A stretch of 59,540 nucleotides of DNA from Borrelia puertoricensis (GTDB lineage: Bacteria > Spirochaetota > Spirochaetia > Borreliales > Borreliaceae). The stretch is taken from the NCBI RefSeq assembly GCF_023035875.1, contig NZ_CP075388.1, forward strand, positions 1 to 59,540, given 5' to 3'. Position 1 is the stretch's first letter. The number at the start of each line of letters is the position of its first letter. The notes below the pieces were generated by a model. That model saw nothing but the letters and a program-made list of their open reading frames with translations, did no database searches and was not told the origin of the DNA. Of this stretch, positions 7,672-16,846 are shown piece by piece. Made by a program: the position numbers and the translations under genes.

Positions 7672-8274
7672 TTAGTTAAAAGAAACAACTTCTATATTTT
7701 GATTGTCAATAATTTTAAGTTTTCTTCCTATAGGAATCATGCCTTTAATAAAAGCATAAATTGAATGAGAATATCCTTTAGGAATAAAATTGAATGCTAG
7801 TGTTTTATATTTATCTTCGTATCCTTGTTTTGATTGACGTAAGCGTATACGTTTGGGTTTTACTCCAACAGCAGTACTAGGAGTAATATATGATATAAAA
7901 TTAGTTTTTATACTTCCAAGTAATTTAATACTAATAACTCCAGCTTCTGGTGTTGTAATTTCAATATCAACATTAAGAAAAGCTTTAAATAATCTAATAA
8001 ATGACTCATCAGTACCAATATGTCTTAAAGCAAAAATGACGCTGTCAATATTGCTTGCAAGCTCTTTTAATGGGCGACTTTTATAGTGAAAAGTTTTAAA
8101 TACGTTTGATAACCAGACAGCAATAAAATGAGAAGATAGATAGTTACTAGCAATAATACCAGAGAAATTAGAATTTAAGCTCTTAATTTCAGCAAGTATT
8201 TTATTTGCATAATCTAATTCTGAACGTATAAATTTTTCTATTTGTGTTTTATGAAGAAAACCTGGTATGCTCAA
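7672..8274 (-). CDS. Putative baseplate/tail protein I-like (DUF735)
   Basis: A 200-residue protein of Borrelia family DUF735. It follows baseplate J and precedes the fibre gene, the place of P2 gpI, and its middle (SNIDSVIFALRHIGTDESFIRLFKAF) resembles that family in feel. The start is TTG six bases after AAGGAG. The role is inferred from synteny. Confidence 0.65.
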   Translation of the reverse strand: MSIPGFLHKTQIEKFIRSELDYANKILAEIKSLNSNFSGIIASNYLSSHFIAVWLSNVFKTFHYKSRPLKELASNIDSVIFALRHIGTDESFIRLFKAFLNVDIEITTPEAGVISIKLLGSIKTNFISYITPSTAVGVKPKRIRLRQSKQGYEDKYKTLAFNFIPKGYSHSIYAFIKGMIPIGRKLKIIDNQNIEVVSFN

Positions 8275-8283
8275 TATATCTCC

Positions 8284-9162
8284 TTAAGTTTGAATATCAA
8301 TAAGTAGTCTCTCAGTGAGACTGAAGTTAAGTATTTCTGATGGACTGATTTCAATATCTTGATTCTCTTTAAAATCACTTGCGCTAATGTTACTTATACT
8401 TGTCTCAGGATTGTCTTTAATGCAGGCATTAATTTTAAGTTCTTGAATGCCTTTTATCTCATTAACCGGAGCAGTAAAATCTTGATATTCAAAACTAATT
8501 CCCATGTCAGAGTAATTATTATTGATAATTCTCCTGTATATTTCTCTTATTTGCATGTCGATATTGAGATAAATGTGATTTTTAAGGTCAAGTTTGTATT
8601 TTACTTTAAGATAGATATATTTAGTCTTTCCTAGAGAAACTTTATAAGATTTAACTTGATTGTGGCTATTTATTCCATCAATATCAATATCACCTTCTAA
8701 GATAGTTCCACTAGGAATAGTGCTATAAAGTACTTCCCAAAGGTTTGCTTTGAATGTAGAATCTTTAATTGTGTTCTTAGAGTCGTTTAAGATGGTATCA
8801 TTAACAATAAGATAAATATTAGCTTTTCCTGCTGTGCTTACAATGTTAACGTATTTTACATTCGGTAAGTTCAGTATAGCATTTCTTAATGCTTCATGAG
8901 TGGTGCTTTTAACACTTATATGAGACTCTATAGCCTTCCAATACTCACCTTGTGGTTTAAGTTTATCCATAAAAATGTTAAGTTCATTAATTATTTGTTC
9001 CTCAACTGTAGCAAGAGAAGCAGCTATGATGTTGTAAATGGATGATGGGTCATCTTTTATCACAATACCGTGTGTTTGTTTTAAATATTCTCTCTTTGTG
9101 TTAATTATTTGTGAGATATTTTGTTTTAGAATGCCGAAATTATTATCAAAAGCAATACTCAT
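8284..9162 (-). CDS. Baseplate J-like protein (DUF276)
   Basis: A protein of 292 residues of Borrelia family DUF276, in the slot of the baseplate wedge protein J. It carries the features expected of J: an early helical region, a central NAILNLPNVKYVNIVSTAGKAN segment, and PSGT..EGDI. I place the start at ATG 9162 rather than the upstream TTG because GGAG is eight bases before it; it then overlaps the gp25-like stop as ATGA. Confidence 0.75.
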   Translation of the reverse strand: MSIAFDNNFGILKQNISQIINTKREYLKQTHGIVIKDDPSSIYNIIAASLATVEEQIINELNIFMDKLKPQGEYWKAIESHISVKSTTHEALRNAILNLPNVKYVNIVSTAGKANIYLIVNDTILNDSKNTIKDSTFKANLWEVLYSTIPSGTILEGDIDIDGINSHNQVKSYKVSLGKTKYIYLKVKYKLDLKNHIYLNIDMQIREIYRRIINNNYSDMGISFEYQDFTAPVNEIKGIQELKINACIKDNPETSISNISASDFKENQDIEISPSEILNFSLTERLLIDIQT

Positions 9163-9491
9163 ATGCAAATCTCCGTTTGAAAAGAATCACCAGGAAAATA
9201 GAGAGTAATTTGTAATATTTTTGAGTTTATATTAATGTTAACTCCAGTAAGATCAATGTCCAGTTCTTGGGCAACAGAGTAGAGATAATATTTAATTTGA
9301 TCTAGAGTGCCAAGCTTACATAATTTAAGGATATGTGTATAATCAAATCCCCATGTTGGATTTAGAGCAAGACTTCCTTTAGGGGTTTTAAGGAAAATAA
9401 ATAATCTTTGTTTTTGCTCTTCTATTCCATCAGCAATCTGTAAGTCTGAGCCTGATACTAAATTAAACTGCAAATCAACCTTTAAATCCAT
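9159..9491 (-). CDS. gp25/gpW-like baseplate wedge protein
   Basis: A 110-residue protein with the layout of the GPW/gp25 family: an N-terminal strand region (GIEEQKQRLFIFLKTPKGSLALNP), the TWGFDYTHIL motif near residue 50 and a C-terminal beta hairpin. In myoviruses it links wedge and sheath. It sits between the spike gene and baseplate J, as in P2-like phages. Confidence 0.75.
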   Translation of the reverse strand: MDLKVDLQFNLVSGSDLQIADGIEEQKQRLFIFLKTPKGSLALNPTWGFDYTHILKLCKLGTLDQIKYYLYSVAQELDIDLTGVNININSKILQITLYFPGDSFQTEICI

Positions 9492-9558
9492 ACTAACCTA
9501 TGTAAATCAATCTTTAACCTTTAACTTAAAGGAAATGTATAACAAAAATATTAAAAAA

Positions 9559-10083
9559 CTAATTAAATAAATTATTAATTTTGCTATTTATTTTTGATGT
9601 ATAGTAAGAGAGAGAAGAGTAATCAATGCTTGAATTTCCTATAATTCTTAAGTTATTAATAGCATTTACTATTGCCTCTAAGATGTCTTTAAGACTAGTT
9701 ATCTCATTACGTATATCCAACTTATGTTTAGCATATATTTTAAGATGCTTAGGGTCAATTGCACTTAATATATAAAAATGATGTTTATCAAAATATATAT
9801 TGTCATCTGTATTAAATAGATTAATGTTTGATTGAAGAAGTACTACTCTGTCATCTTTGTGAAGACTTAGATTGATATTTGATATATTACGAGTGTGAAT
9901 CTCAAGTCCTTTATATTCGTCAATTTCTACAATACCTTCTTGAGTATCGCTGTTAAATGATTTTACAACACCTATTTTTGATATGCATATATTGTTAGCT
10001 ATCCATTCTTTGCTCTCTTCTTGAGTTAAAGCAGAACCAGACATGCTCTGATTCATTCTATAAATTTCATAATTAAAATTCAT
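9559..10083 (-). CDS. Putative baseplate spike/assembly protein V-like (DUF777)
   Basis: A 174-residue protein of Borrelia family DUF777. Residues ~34-90 (IGVVKSFNSDTQEGIVEID, then DDRVVLLQS) read like the OB-fold N-terminus of gpV/gp138 spike proteins; the C-terminal third is helical. It starts behind GGAGAGG. The spike role is inference from this domain and from its place between hub and wedge genes. Confidence 0.65.
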   Translation of the reverse strand: MNFNYEIYRMNQSMSGSALTQEESKEWIANNICISKIGVVKSFNSDTQEGIVEIDEYKGLEIHTRNISNINLSLHKDDRVVLLQSNINLFNTDDNIYFDKHHFYILSAIDPKHLKIYAKHKLDIRNEITSLKDILEAIVNAINNLRIIGNSSIDYSSLSYYTSKINSKINNLFN

Positions 10084-10093
10084 ATCCTCTCCT

Positions 10094-11035
10094 TTATTTC
10101 ATTTTTAGATGATTAATGTCATCATAAAGCTTTAAGGTAAGTGAACACTCACCAGAATTGCTTAGAGAAGCACTAGTTTCACAAATCGTGCTCTTTATTA
10201 TATTCCCCAAAGAATCTCTAAATGATACTCTGTCACCAACTTTTAATTTATGAGTATAAGTAAGCTTTGCTCTCCAATATATAAGTCTTATATTAAGAGT
10301 AGTGCCTATAGTAATTTCTTGCTTTGGGATAAATTCAAGACCATAATCTTCAAGTGACTCATAATGAGCATCAGGACCGGTTAATTGATGATTTGTGAAT
10401 ATGAGATTACATTCAACCAAATCAACTCCATTACCAACATCAGCAATAACATTTTGTATATATTTTTTAGATAATTTTTCTATAAATTCTTTTGGAATTC
10501 TAGCATAAATATGCTCTTCTATGATTTTAAGTCTGTCATTAGTGCTCATATTGATTATATTTCTACCCGGAAAGGCAAAGTTTATAGCGTCCTGGACCGT
10601 CATTCCTTTAAATTGTTTTGTTTCAAGTTCTCGGTTAAAGAAATTACTCTTTGATGCTAAATGAAGTTCAAGCTCTATGCTAAAATCACCACTAGGATAG
10701 TCACTGCTCATTGGGACTCCCAGATAACCTGCCATGATAAATGTAAATGAGTCTTCATGAGCAAATTTTTTATAGTATATCTTTACAATATCTCCTTCAT
10801 GTATATGATTGTTGAAATCGAGGTGTAAATTCCAAAGAACAAGTTTGGCTTGTTTTGCCCTTACAAAATTGTAACTTGAATAAACATTAGATATTGAGAT
10901 ATCAACATAAATGCCATGTTGTGTGTTGATAATGATTTTAGGAGAAGATTCTGGTGTTGCATCACCAGTAATATTTTTATTTGAGCTAGTAGTAGAGTAA
11001 AATTCAATCTTAAAATCATATTTAAGTAATATCAC
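10094..11035 (-). CDS. Putative baseplate hub protein (DUF693)
   Basis: A 313-residue protein of Borrelia family DUF693, in the hub position (gpD/gp27-like). It has a beta-rich N-terminus (HEGDIVKIYYKK) and a KGMTVQDAINFAFPG segment near residues 140-160, similar to the early hub domain of contractile phages. The start codon is GTG. It begins 4 nt after the DUF792 gene. Confidence 0.65.
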   Translation of the reverse strand: MILLKYDFKIEFYSTTSSNKNITGDATPESSPKIIINTQHGIYVDISISNVYSSYNFVRAKQAKLVLWNLHLDFNNHIHEGDIVKIYYKKFAHEDSFTFIMAGYLGVPMSSDYPSGDFSIELELHLASKSNFFNRELETKQFKGMTVQDAINFAFPGRNIINMSTNDRLKIIEEHIYARIPKEFIEKLSKKYIQNVIADVGNGVDLVECNLIFTNHQLTGPDAHYESLEDYGLEFIPKQEITIGTTLNIRLIYWRAKLTYTHKLKVGDRVSFRDSLGNIIKSTICETSASLSNSGECSLTLKLYDDINHLKMK

Positions 11036-11039
11036 AAGC

Positions 11040-11600
11040 TTATCCTTTGTATTTTTCTAAAGCAAAAGTTTTAATAACTTCCATGTTAAGATTAAGCTCA
11101 ACTTCATCTATGAAAGGCACATCTTTAAATGTTAGGGAAGTAATTACAACTAATTCTTTAATGCCAAAAGTTGGACTATAAGCAGTAAAGGGAACTTGTG
11201 CTTGAAGTCTACCAGCCAGTTGTTCTTTAACTAAATTACTATCAAATTCAAGTAGTGAGTTACCAAAAGGAGTTAATTTCAGTGGAGCTAACATATTCTT
11301 ATAAAGACTTGTAAGTACACCACCATTTAAAGCAATAACTTCTCCTGTAAGTACAGGGTTATAACTTACATATTCAGCTTTCCTTAAGTAGTAATTAATT
11401 ACAGGACGTTTGGAACATGTGGTGTTATAAGTACGAGTTATAAGTTCAAATTTAGGTTTAATAAAGAATAATTGGGGCAAATACCCAAGTCCCTTAAGAT
11501 CAGGTCTTGGGAAGAGAACAATAAAATTATCTGTGCTAAATAAAGCAAATATTTGTGTTACAGTATCTTTAATAATTTGAAATATTTCCATAGGTTGCAT
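11040..11600 (-). CDS. Tail/baseplate protein following the tape measure (DUF792)
   Basis: A 186-residue protein of Borrelia family DUF792, directly after the tape measure. The C-terminal part (KELVVITSLTFKDVPFIDEVELNL) resembles a small tail hub or LysM-type protein, but no decisive motif is seen. It starts behind GGGAG. Confidence 0.6.
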   Translation of the reverse strand: MQPMEIFQIIKDTVTQIFALFSTDNFIVLFPRPDLKGLGYLPQLFFIKPKFELITRTYNTTCSKRPVINYYLRKAEYVSYNPVLTGEVIALNGGVLTSLYKNMLAPLKLTPFGNSLLEFDSNLVKEQLAGRLQAQVPFTAYSPTFGIKELVVITSLTFKDVPFIDEVELNLNMEVIKTFALEKYKG

Positions 11601-11615
11601 AAATGTCTCCCTATT

Positions 11616-12881
11616 TTAAGTACCACTGGGAGGAGTAGTAATAGATTTATCTTCATGAGTAATTTTTGATAAGCTCTCACCACTATCTCCTCCCATCCAT
11701 AAGGGCAATATTGATTTAAGTCTTGCAATAAGTCTATCTAAACTAAAAATGCTTTTAATTCCGTTTATTATAGGATCAACGATATCTTTGTGAAAGTTAA
11801 ATTCATTTATCTTTTTAAGTGCTTTAGCGGAAAAATCCATTAAAGGTGTTAATGTGGACGCAGTTAGTTTTTTTAATTCTTCATCTATCTTATCCATACT
11901 ACTTGTTGCAGAGTCATAAGAGCTTGTAGTATTTGTGAGATTTAATTCGTTAAAATCACTTAAAACTTCATCAAGTTTAGTTATTCTTGAACCCATATCG
12001 TGAAAAGTATCCTGTTGCCATTTACGCTCAGCATGTTCAAGATACTTGTTACCAAATTTATCAAATTGACTCATTAAATTAAAGATTGAACCACCTTCTC
12101 CACGAAGTAAATCAACAACTGAAGAGATAGCATCATCACTTGATGAGAGTCCACTAGCTTTAAGTTTAGCTGCAAGTTCTACTGCTTTTCTCATATTAGT
12201 TTCATTATTCATTCCCAGATTATTAAGAGTGCTTTTAATAACAGCAGCTTTATTTAAGAATTCTTCCTTCTCTCTTCCCCTTTCAAATGTTTTAATTCTC
12301 GATATAGTATTTAATAATTTGCCTTTTTCAGTTGAGTTAAAAATTCTAGAGTTTAGGGTACCTATTCGTTTTCTTTCTGCAGCATCTTTTACTGATGATT
12401 TTGCAAATGCAAACATATTAGAGGAAGCACCTTTAATGGAACTAGCTATTATATTACCAATTGCACTTCCTATTATGACTTTAGAAGTCAAATTGTTTTT
12501 TTTTATTAAATTTTGTTGCATTTTAGAGTTTTCTTTAAGTGATTTAAATTCTAAATTACGTAAGTCTTTAGTAGACATAGTAGATCGTTTAAAAGCTTCT
12601 CGTTTAGCTTTTTCGAAGCTGTGTCCTTGCTTCATTAGCTTTTTAGTCTCAGTAAGTCTAAATTTCTCTACTCGCTCTCTTAAACGTTCATATTTATTTT
12701 GTTTTGCAAGTTCTGCATTTTTATCTTTTAAATTAGCTTTAATTATATCTTTAGTACTTTTGAGAGAAGAAAGTTTGGGTTTTAAGTTCTCTTCTAATTT
12801 TGATATGTCTCTCTCTAATGTTTTTTTCGTTGATGCATGATCGAGTATACCTTTAAATTTGATGGTAAATTTATTATCCAT
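11616..12881 (-). CDS. Tape measure protein (DUF759)
   Basis: A 421-residue protein of Borrelia family DUF759. The N-terminal ~150 residues form a long, charged coiled coil (ERDISKLEENLKPK and LRERVEKFRLTETKK). A small Gly/Ala/Ile hydrophobic part (VIIGSAIGNIIASSIKGA) follows near 150, then more helix. It lies between the tail chaperones and the baseplate genes. At about 0.15 nm per residue the tail would be some 60 nm, a rough estimate. Confidence 0.75.
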   Translation of the reverse strand: MDNKFTIKFKGILDHASTKKTLERDISKLEENLKPKLSSLKSTKDIIKANLKDKNAELAKQNKYERLRERVEKFRLTETKKLMKQGHSFEKAKREAFKRSTMSTKDLRNLEFKSLKENSKMQQNLIKKNNLTSKVIIGSAIGNIIASSIKGASSNMFAFAKSSVKDAAERKRIGTLNSRIFNSTEKGKLLNTISRIKTFERGREKEEFLNKAAVIKSTLNNLGMNNETNMRKAVELAAKLKASGLSSSDDAISSVVDLLRGEGGSIFNLMSQFDKFGNKYLEHAERKWQQDTFHDMGSRITKLDEVLSDFNELNLTNTTSSYDSATSSMDKIDEELKKLTASTLTPLMDFSAKALKKINEFNFHKDIVDPIINGIKSIFSLDRLIARLKSILPLWMGGDSGESLSKITHEDKSITTPPSGT

Positions 12882-12889
12882 AAGTGTCC

Positions 12890-13114
12890 TTATTTAGATA
12901 AAATCAGTTCAAGAATTTCCTTCTCTAGCTTAGCTTCAGCAATATTGCTTACTTCTATAAATTCATCGTATGTCATACATTTAATTTCTCTGTAAGAACA
13001 AATACCAGTAATTATTGGTAGCCAATATTTATGTCTTTTTATATCGTCAATTAAAGCAAAGTAACGAGTACGAGTAGCATTAATACTCTCAACAAATTTA
13101 TCTATATGTTTCAT
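12890..13114 (-). CDS. Small tail-assembly protein, second chaperone position (DUF1322-like)
   Basis: A 74-residue protein between the tail tube and tape measure genes, the spot of the T half of the tail-assembly chaperones (gpG/gpGT). It overlaps the preceding gene by 17 nt and has its own AAGG six bases before the ATG, so it is probably translated by itself rather than as a frameshift fusion. The family name is tentative. Confidence 0.6.
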   Translation of the reverse strand: MKHIDKFVESINATRTRYFALIDDIKRHKYWLPIITGICSYREIKCMTYDEFIEVSNIAEAKLEKEILELILSK

Positions 13115-13544
13115 TATTAGCCTTTGATTTAAGTTTTGAAATTACACATTCATAATTAAATTCATCGGTAATGTAATTAAAAGTAACAAAATCACCAACA
13201 TTATTCTCATATTCTTTAAGAAAAAGGAGGGCTGGTTTTTTAAATTCTGAGTCTAAATGAAATGTATTAAACTCTATAGAATAAAGAATAGCAATAAGAT
13301 AATCTTTATAATAACTTATGAATTCTCTATTGTAATCCAGTATTACGTAAAACTCATCTAAAAACCCGGGTTTGATCATTAAATTAGTTATTTCTTTCAA
13401 ATACTTAACATCATTAAGTTTATTTATAGCTTCTTCTTGATTAAATCCAAGTATAGAGTCCCACGTATAAACAGGTAATACTTTTATTTGGTATTCATAA
13501 GTTTTATCTTTGCTTAATATGTTCATTTTATATCTTGTAATCAT
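13098..13544 (-). CDS. Tail-assembly chaperone candidate (DUF1473-like)
   Basis: A 148-residue protein directly after the tail tube gene. It starts behind AAAGGA. No catalytic motif is seen; the fold looks mixed alpha/beta. Position between tube and tape measure suggests a gpG-like chaperone. The unit B copy differs by only two residues near the C-terminus. Confidence 0.6.
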   Translation of the reverse strand: MITRYKMNILSKDKTYEYQIKVLPVYTWDSILGFNQEEAINKLNDVKYLKEITNLMIKPGFLDEFYVILDYNREFISYYKDYLIAILYSIEFNTFHLDSEFKKPALLFLKEYENNVGDFVTFNYITDEFNYECVISKLKSKANNETYR

Positions 13545-13554
13545 TGTGTGTCCT

Positions 13555-13980
13555 TTAATTTTTAGGTGTTATTTTTTGGCAATTGATAGCTCTAATTTCA
13601 AAAGTAACTTTTTCTGCTTCTGCTGAGTAACTTCTTGATGGTTCTTCAGTAAATACAGCACAGTTACTGATTATTTTTGTTGTTATCCTATCATTAAATA
13701 CCAAATCCATCATTTTATCTTCTTTACTTACATTCATGTTGTAAAATTGGTCATCAGAGATTTGAGTTAGTAATATGTAATCATGACTACCAAGTGTTAC
13801 TTCAATACTAAATATATAAGTAATGGTTTTGGGATCTCGAAGACTGATAACAGGCATTCCTCTATCTTCATTACTAATTACTGCTCTAGTTGTAGGTTCA
13901 CTTGTAAGTTCTAATTTTCCACTATTAATTTGTCTTCCCGAGATAGAGAGATAAACTTCCTTTAAATCATATAATCCCAT
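13555..13980 (-). CDS. Tail tube protein (DUF1463)
   Basis: A 141-residue beta-rich protein of Borrelia family DUF1463, right after the sheath gene, as in contractile-tailed phages. Features: an N-terminal VYLSISGRQINSG strand pair and a C-terminal SAEAEKVTFEIRAIN strand, like tube proteins that stack as hexamers. It starts behind AAGGAGGAG. Confidence 0.72.
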   Translation of the reverse strand: MGLYDLKEVYLSISGRQINSGKLELTSEPTTRAVISNEDRGMPVISLRDPKTITYIFSIEVTLGSHDYILLTQISDDQFYNMNVSKEDKMMDLVFNDRITTKIISNCAVFTEEPSRSYSAEAEKVTFEIRAINCQKITPKN

Positions 13981-13989
13981 ATCTCCTCC

Positions 13990-15108
13990 TTAATTTTCGA
14001 GTTTATTTAAGTAATCAGTTATATCTTTGGTTGTAATAATGAAAGAGAGAGAGTTGATACTGTAGTTATAAGTAATATCAATAGTTAGTTCTAATTTAAG
14101 TTGTGGTGATGGTGAGAGTATAATATTTAAGTTTGAGTAGCTTACAATAAGTCCTCTCTCTATATATCTCTTTAGTAAGCATTCAATTGCTGATGTATAT
14201 GCATTATCTCTATCTCCAGATAATTGCAACCTAGATAATTTACTATTTTGTCTATTATTAATATTCCAAACTCTAATAAGTTCAATTATTGCTTCTTGTT
14301 TTATATATTGATAAGTAAATAACTGGTCAATAGGATTTCCCGCAAGATCAACTCCTTCTTTAAATGCTGATACTCTCTCAAGACCTGTTTCGTTAAGATA
14401 AGAATAAAAATTAATATTTGCACCTCTAAGTTTAGTTATTACTTCATCATCAACAAGTGGTCTTGCAGCAAGATTCATGCCATATGGATTTACACTGTGA
14501 AACATACAAGCTTCATATAAATATCGACTTATAAATTTAAGATGTAGATTATCTCGCTTATTACTATAAATAGCTATATTATTTGTTTTCTCTAGGGAGC
14601 TTTTATCTTTAAATATTTCTTTTATTTCACTCTCTTTAGTAGAGAAAACAAAAAAAGTATCTGGCATCTTGAATTTCAAGTAATCATCTTTGTATACAAC
14701 TAGCCCATCATCACCATTATTATCTTTATCATAAGTATTAATTAGAACAACAAATGAGTGTCTGTGTGTTTTAAGATAAGTTTTAATAGTCTCAGGTTTA
14801 TCTTTATAAATAAAGAGCATAGCAGATTTTAATGCTACACTGGGAGAGTTAAAGAAATCAGACATAGCATTCTTTAATAGTTCTTTTTCTTTAGTAAATT
14901 CATCTTGTCCATTTCCATTTTCTTTTTCTAATGCTTCTATTTGCTTTTCATAGTTATTTATTGTAAGATTTAAGACTTTATAATTTGCACTATCTTTATT
15001 CACATTAATTTTTAATGTTTTATAAACTAGTAACGGAGAATAATAGTTTATTGTTGTGTTATGTACTTTATTACTAATTAAATTTACACTAATTGTATCT
15101 TGTGGCAA
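13990..15108 (-). CDS. Tail sheath protein (DUF787)
   Basis: A protein of about 372 residues of Borrelia family DUF787, with the order of a sheath subunit: a central alpha/beta domain (HRHSFVVLINTYDKDN), NPYGMNLAARPLVDDEVITKL, and a C-terminal domain with QYIKQEAIIELIRVW and ILSPSPQLKLELTID. This marks the phage as contractile. The frame opens earlier, but the strong site AGGAAGGAG lies inside that extension; the TTG at 15108, seven bases after it, is the likelier start. Confidence 0.72.
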   Translation of the reverse strand: MPQDTISVNLISNKVHNTTINYYSPLLVYKTLKINVNKDSANYKVLNLTINNYEKQIEALEKENGNGQDEFTKEKELLKNAMSDFFNSPSVALKSAMLFIYKDKPETIKTYLKTHRHSFVVLINTYDKDNNGDDGLVVYKDDYLKFKMPDTFFVFSTKESEIKEIFKDKSSLEKTNNIAIYSNKRDNLHLKFISRYLYEACMFHSVNPYGMNLAARPLVDDEVITKLRGANINFYSYLNETGLERVSAFKEGVDLAGNPIDQLFTYQYIKQEAIIELIRVWNINNRQNSKLSRLQLSGDRDNAYTSAIECLLKRYIERGLIVSYSNLNIILSPSPQLKLELTIDITYNYSINSLSFIITTKDITDYLNKLEN

Positions 15109-15112
15109 AGTA

Positions 15113-15631
15113 TTACTCCTTCCTTTCAAATATTTGGATTCCAGCTTTAAAACTAGCTGATGAGCTATAAGCAGTGTTACTACATTTTGTTCCCAAAGTA
15201 ATGAGACCTGTATTTTGCATATTAGATGTTGGACGTATATATATATTGAGATGTTTTATGTAGTCAGGTTCATGAGCGTCCTTAACTGTGTATTTATTTA
15301 CTCTGTTATGTAAAAATTCTTTAAGCAAACTATATAAAGTCAACATTCTATTGTAAGCATCATAGTCATTTGAATTTATTACAAGAGAGATAATAAATAT
15401 TTGGAAGTTAATATTAAACTCACAAATATTATCATAAAAAGTACCATAATGAGAGTTGTGAGCAAGTAAGCCATCTTCAGATGTAAATTTAAATGCAATA
15501 ATATTAGGTTCGCTCGTAGTTATATTAGAGAGTAGATATGGATGATTATATGTATTAATAACCTTACATATGTTTTCACTTTTAGCATGAGCATATTCTT
15601 TAAAGTCATTTAGTATTTTAATTATATGCAT
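15113..15631 (-). CDS. Putative tail completion protein (DUF764-like)
   Basis: A protein of 172 residues before the sheath gene, where neck and tail-terminator proteins lie. It is mixed alpha/beta with FNINFQIFIISLVINSNDYDAYNRM, reminiscent of tail terminators. I choose ATG 15631 (MHIIKIL), which has AGAGG at good distance, over an upstream TTG. Function is inferred from position. Confidence 0.6.
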   Translation of the reverse strand: MHIIKILNDFKEYAHAKSENICKVINTYNHPYLLSNITTSEPNIIAFKFTSEDGLLAHNSHYGTFYDNICEFNINFQIFIISLVINSNDYDAYNRMLTLYSLLKEFLHNRVNKYTVKDAHEPDYIKHLNIYIRPTSNMQNTGLITLGTKCSNTAYSSSASFKAGIQIFERKE

Positions 15632-15658
15632 AAGTATAACCTCTAACCCAATAAGCAC

Positions 15659-16027
15659 TCAATTCACCTTATAACTAATCTCATTTAGCATTCGTGAAGT
15701 ATCAACAAGAGTAATTTCTGGATTACCACTACCTTTTTTTCGTTTTTGCTTAATTGTATTTGGACTAAGTTCAGGCTTGATTTTATTTGACAATACATAA
15801 TTTTGATAATAAGTTATAAATGCTTCTCCAATGGCACTCATTCCAGATCTAGGATCACGTTTAAATTCATTTTTTATATAATCATTACTGATATATTCTC
15901 TAAACTCACAACTAGCAGCAACTTCACTTAAATGTTTACGTACTGGTAAATTATTAGCGCCAATCTCATGCATGCGTGCAACATTAGCTCTGCCCCCAAA
16001 CCAACCAACCTCTAACTCTATTTCCAT
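15659..16027 (-). CDS. HK97 gp10/virion-morphogenesis-like neck protein
   Basis: A 122-residue protein with the motif ARMHEIGANNLPVRKHL (residues ~17-33), which strongly resembles the conserved IHEFG..IPARPFL stretch of phage neck and tail-completion proteins. A basic middle (KRDPRSGMSAIGEAF) and the end LVDTSRMLNEISYKV also match that family. It overlaps the connector gene upstream by 10 nt. Confidence 0.75.
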   Translation of the reverse strand: MEIELEVGWFGGRANVARMHEIGANNLPVRKHLSEVAASCEFREYISNDYIKNEFKRDPRSGMSAIGEAFITYYQNYVLSNKIKPELSPNTIKQKRKKGSGNPEITLVDTSRMLNEISYKVN

Positions 16028-16392
16028 ACAACATCCTTTAAAATTAGTGTTTGGTAACCAATAGAAGAGTCAATACTTACTATTTCGTAATAATTATCAC
16101 CTATAGAAATTCTATCTTGAAGATTGAAGATAATATCATCACTTGTATAAAGTTTAGAGAGTCCTTGTAAGTCAAATAAATTTGAGTCATAAATCATCCT
16201 TAATTCTTGGGGACTTATATCTATAATAATGCCTGTAAATTCTAAGTAGTCTTCTTTATTAAATACCCTCTGATAAGAATTATCATCAAGTGTAATAGTT
16301 TCAAATTTATATAAACGTAAAGGATCAGGAGCTTTGTATGTAAATATCATACGTTGTGACATTTGTGATAACCTATCTCTAAGATTATTCAT
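16018..16392 (-). CDS. Head-tail connector/stopper candidate (DUF1506)
   Basis: A 124-residue beta-rich protein of Borrelia family DUF1506. The ISIGDNYYEIVSIDSSIGYQTLIL end resembles head-closure (stopper) proteins. It starts in a TAATG overlap with the gene before it and is followed by the neck protein. Confidence 0.62.
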   Translation of the reverse strand: MNNLRDRLSQMSQRMIFTYKAPDPLRLYKFETITLDDNSYQRVFNKEDYLEFTGIIIDISPQELRMIYDSNLFDLQGLSKLYTSDDIIFNLQDRISIGDNYYEIVSIDSSIGYQTLILKDVVWK

Positions 16393-16832
16393 TACACAAC
16401 TCCTATACAGGAAGGAGACGTAGTATCTCTTTTAACTTTATCTAGATACGCATCAAATCGTAAACAGAAGTTTTTATTACAACTGTCAGATTGACTAGTA
16501 TCAGATATAGGGTGATAGTCAATTTCCAGTTCATTGAATTTCTCTCTCTTTATTCTCTCAAATTCAAGTTCACGGACAATCCCCTTTTTCCTCAGTTCAC
16601 ATCCAATATGATAGTAAGTAAGCAAGAAGATATCATTATAAGTAAGCTTCTCTGACTGTATTCCATTAGCTAATAATATTGACTCTAAGAGATTAATTTG
16701 CATCATAAAGCTTTGAATAGAAAATTCTTCTATACTTATTCCCAAAAGGGAAATAATATTAGAGTGAAGCCTGCTTATAAATAATTCTTCTTCTTGTCTC
16801 TCTATCTCTTGTTGAGCTGTTCTCTGTTGCAT
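16392..16832 (-). CDS. Head completion/adaptor candidate (DUF3890-like)
   Basis: A 146-residue mainly helical protein directly after the capsid gene, the usual place of the gp6-like head-tail adaptor. A helical segment (LLESILLANGIQSEKLTYNDIFLLTYYHIG, residues ~47-76) dominates. The family name is from memory and tentative. Confidence 0.58.
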   Translation of the reverse strand: MQQRTAQQEIERQEEELFISRLHSNIISLLGISIEEFSIQSFMMQINLLESILLANGIQSEKLTYNDIFLLTYYHIGCELRKKGIVRELEFERIKREKFNELEIDYHPISDTSQSDSCNKNFCLRFDAYLDKVKRDTTSPSCIGVV

Positions 16833-16846
16833 TACCAGGTTAACCT

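Noticed and set aside
12229..12840. A 203-codon open frame on the plus strand
   Set aside because: It lies wholly inside the tape measure gene on the other strand, reads as a Leu/Ser/Phe-rich antisense of a coiled coil, and has no ribosome site. The same holds for 42726-43337.
13090..13120. Programmed frameshift joining the two tail chaperone genes
   Set aside because: No slippery heptamer is seen in the 17-nt overlap, and the second gene has its own AAGG and ATG, so independent initiation is simpler.
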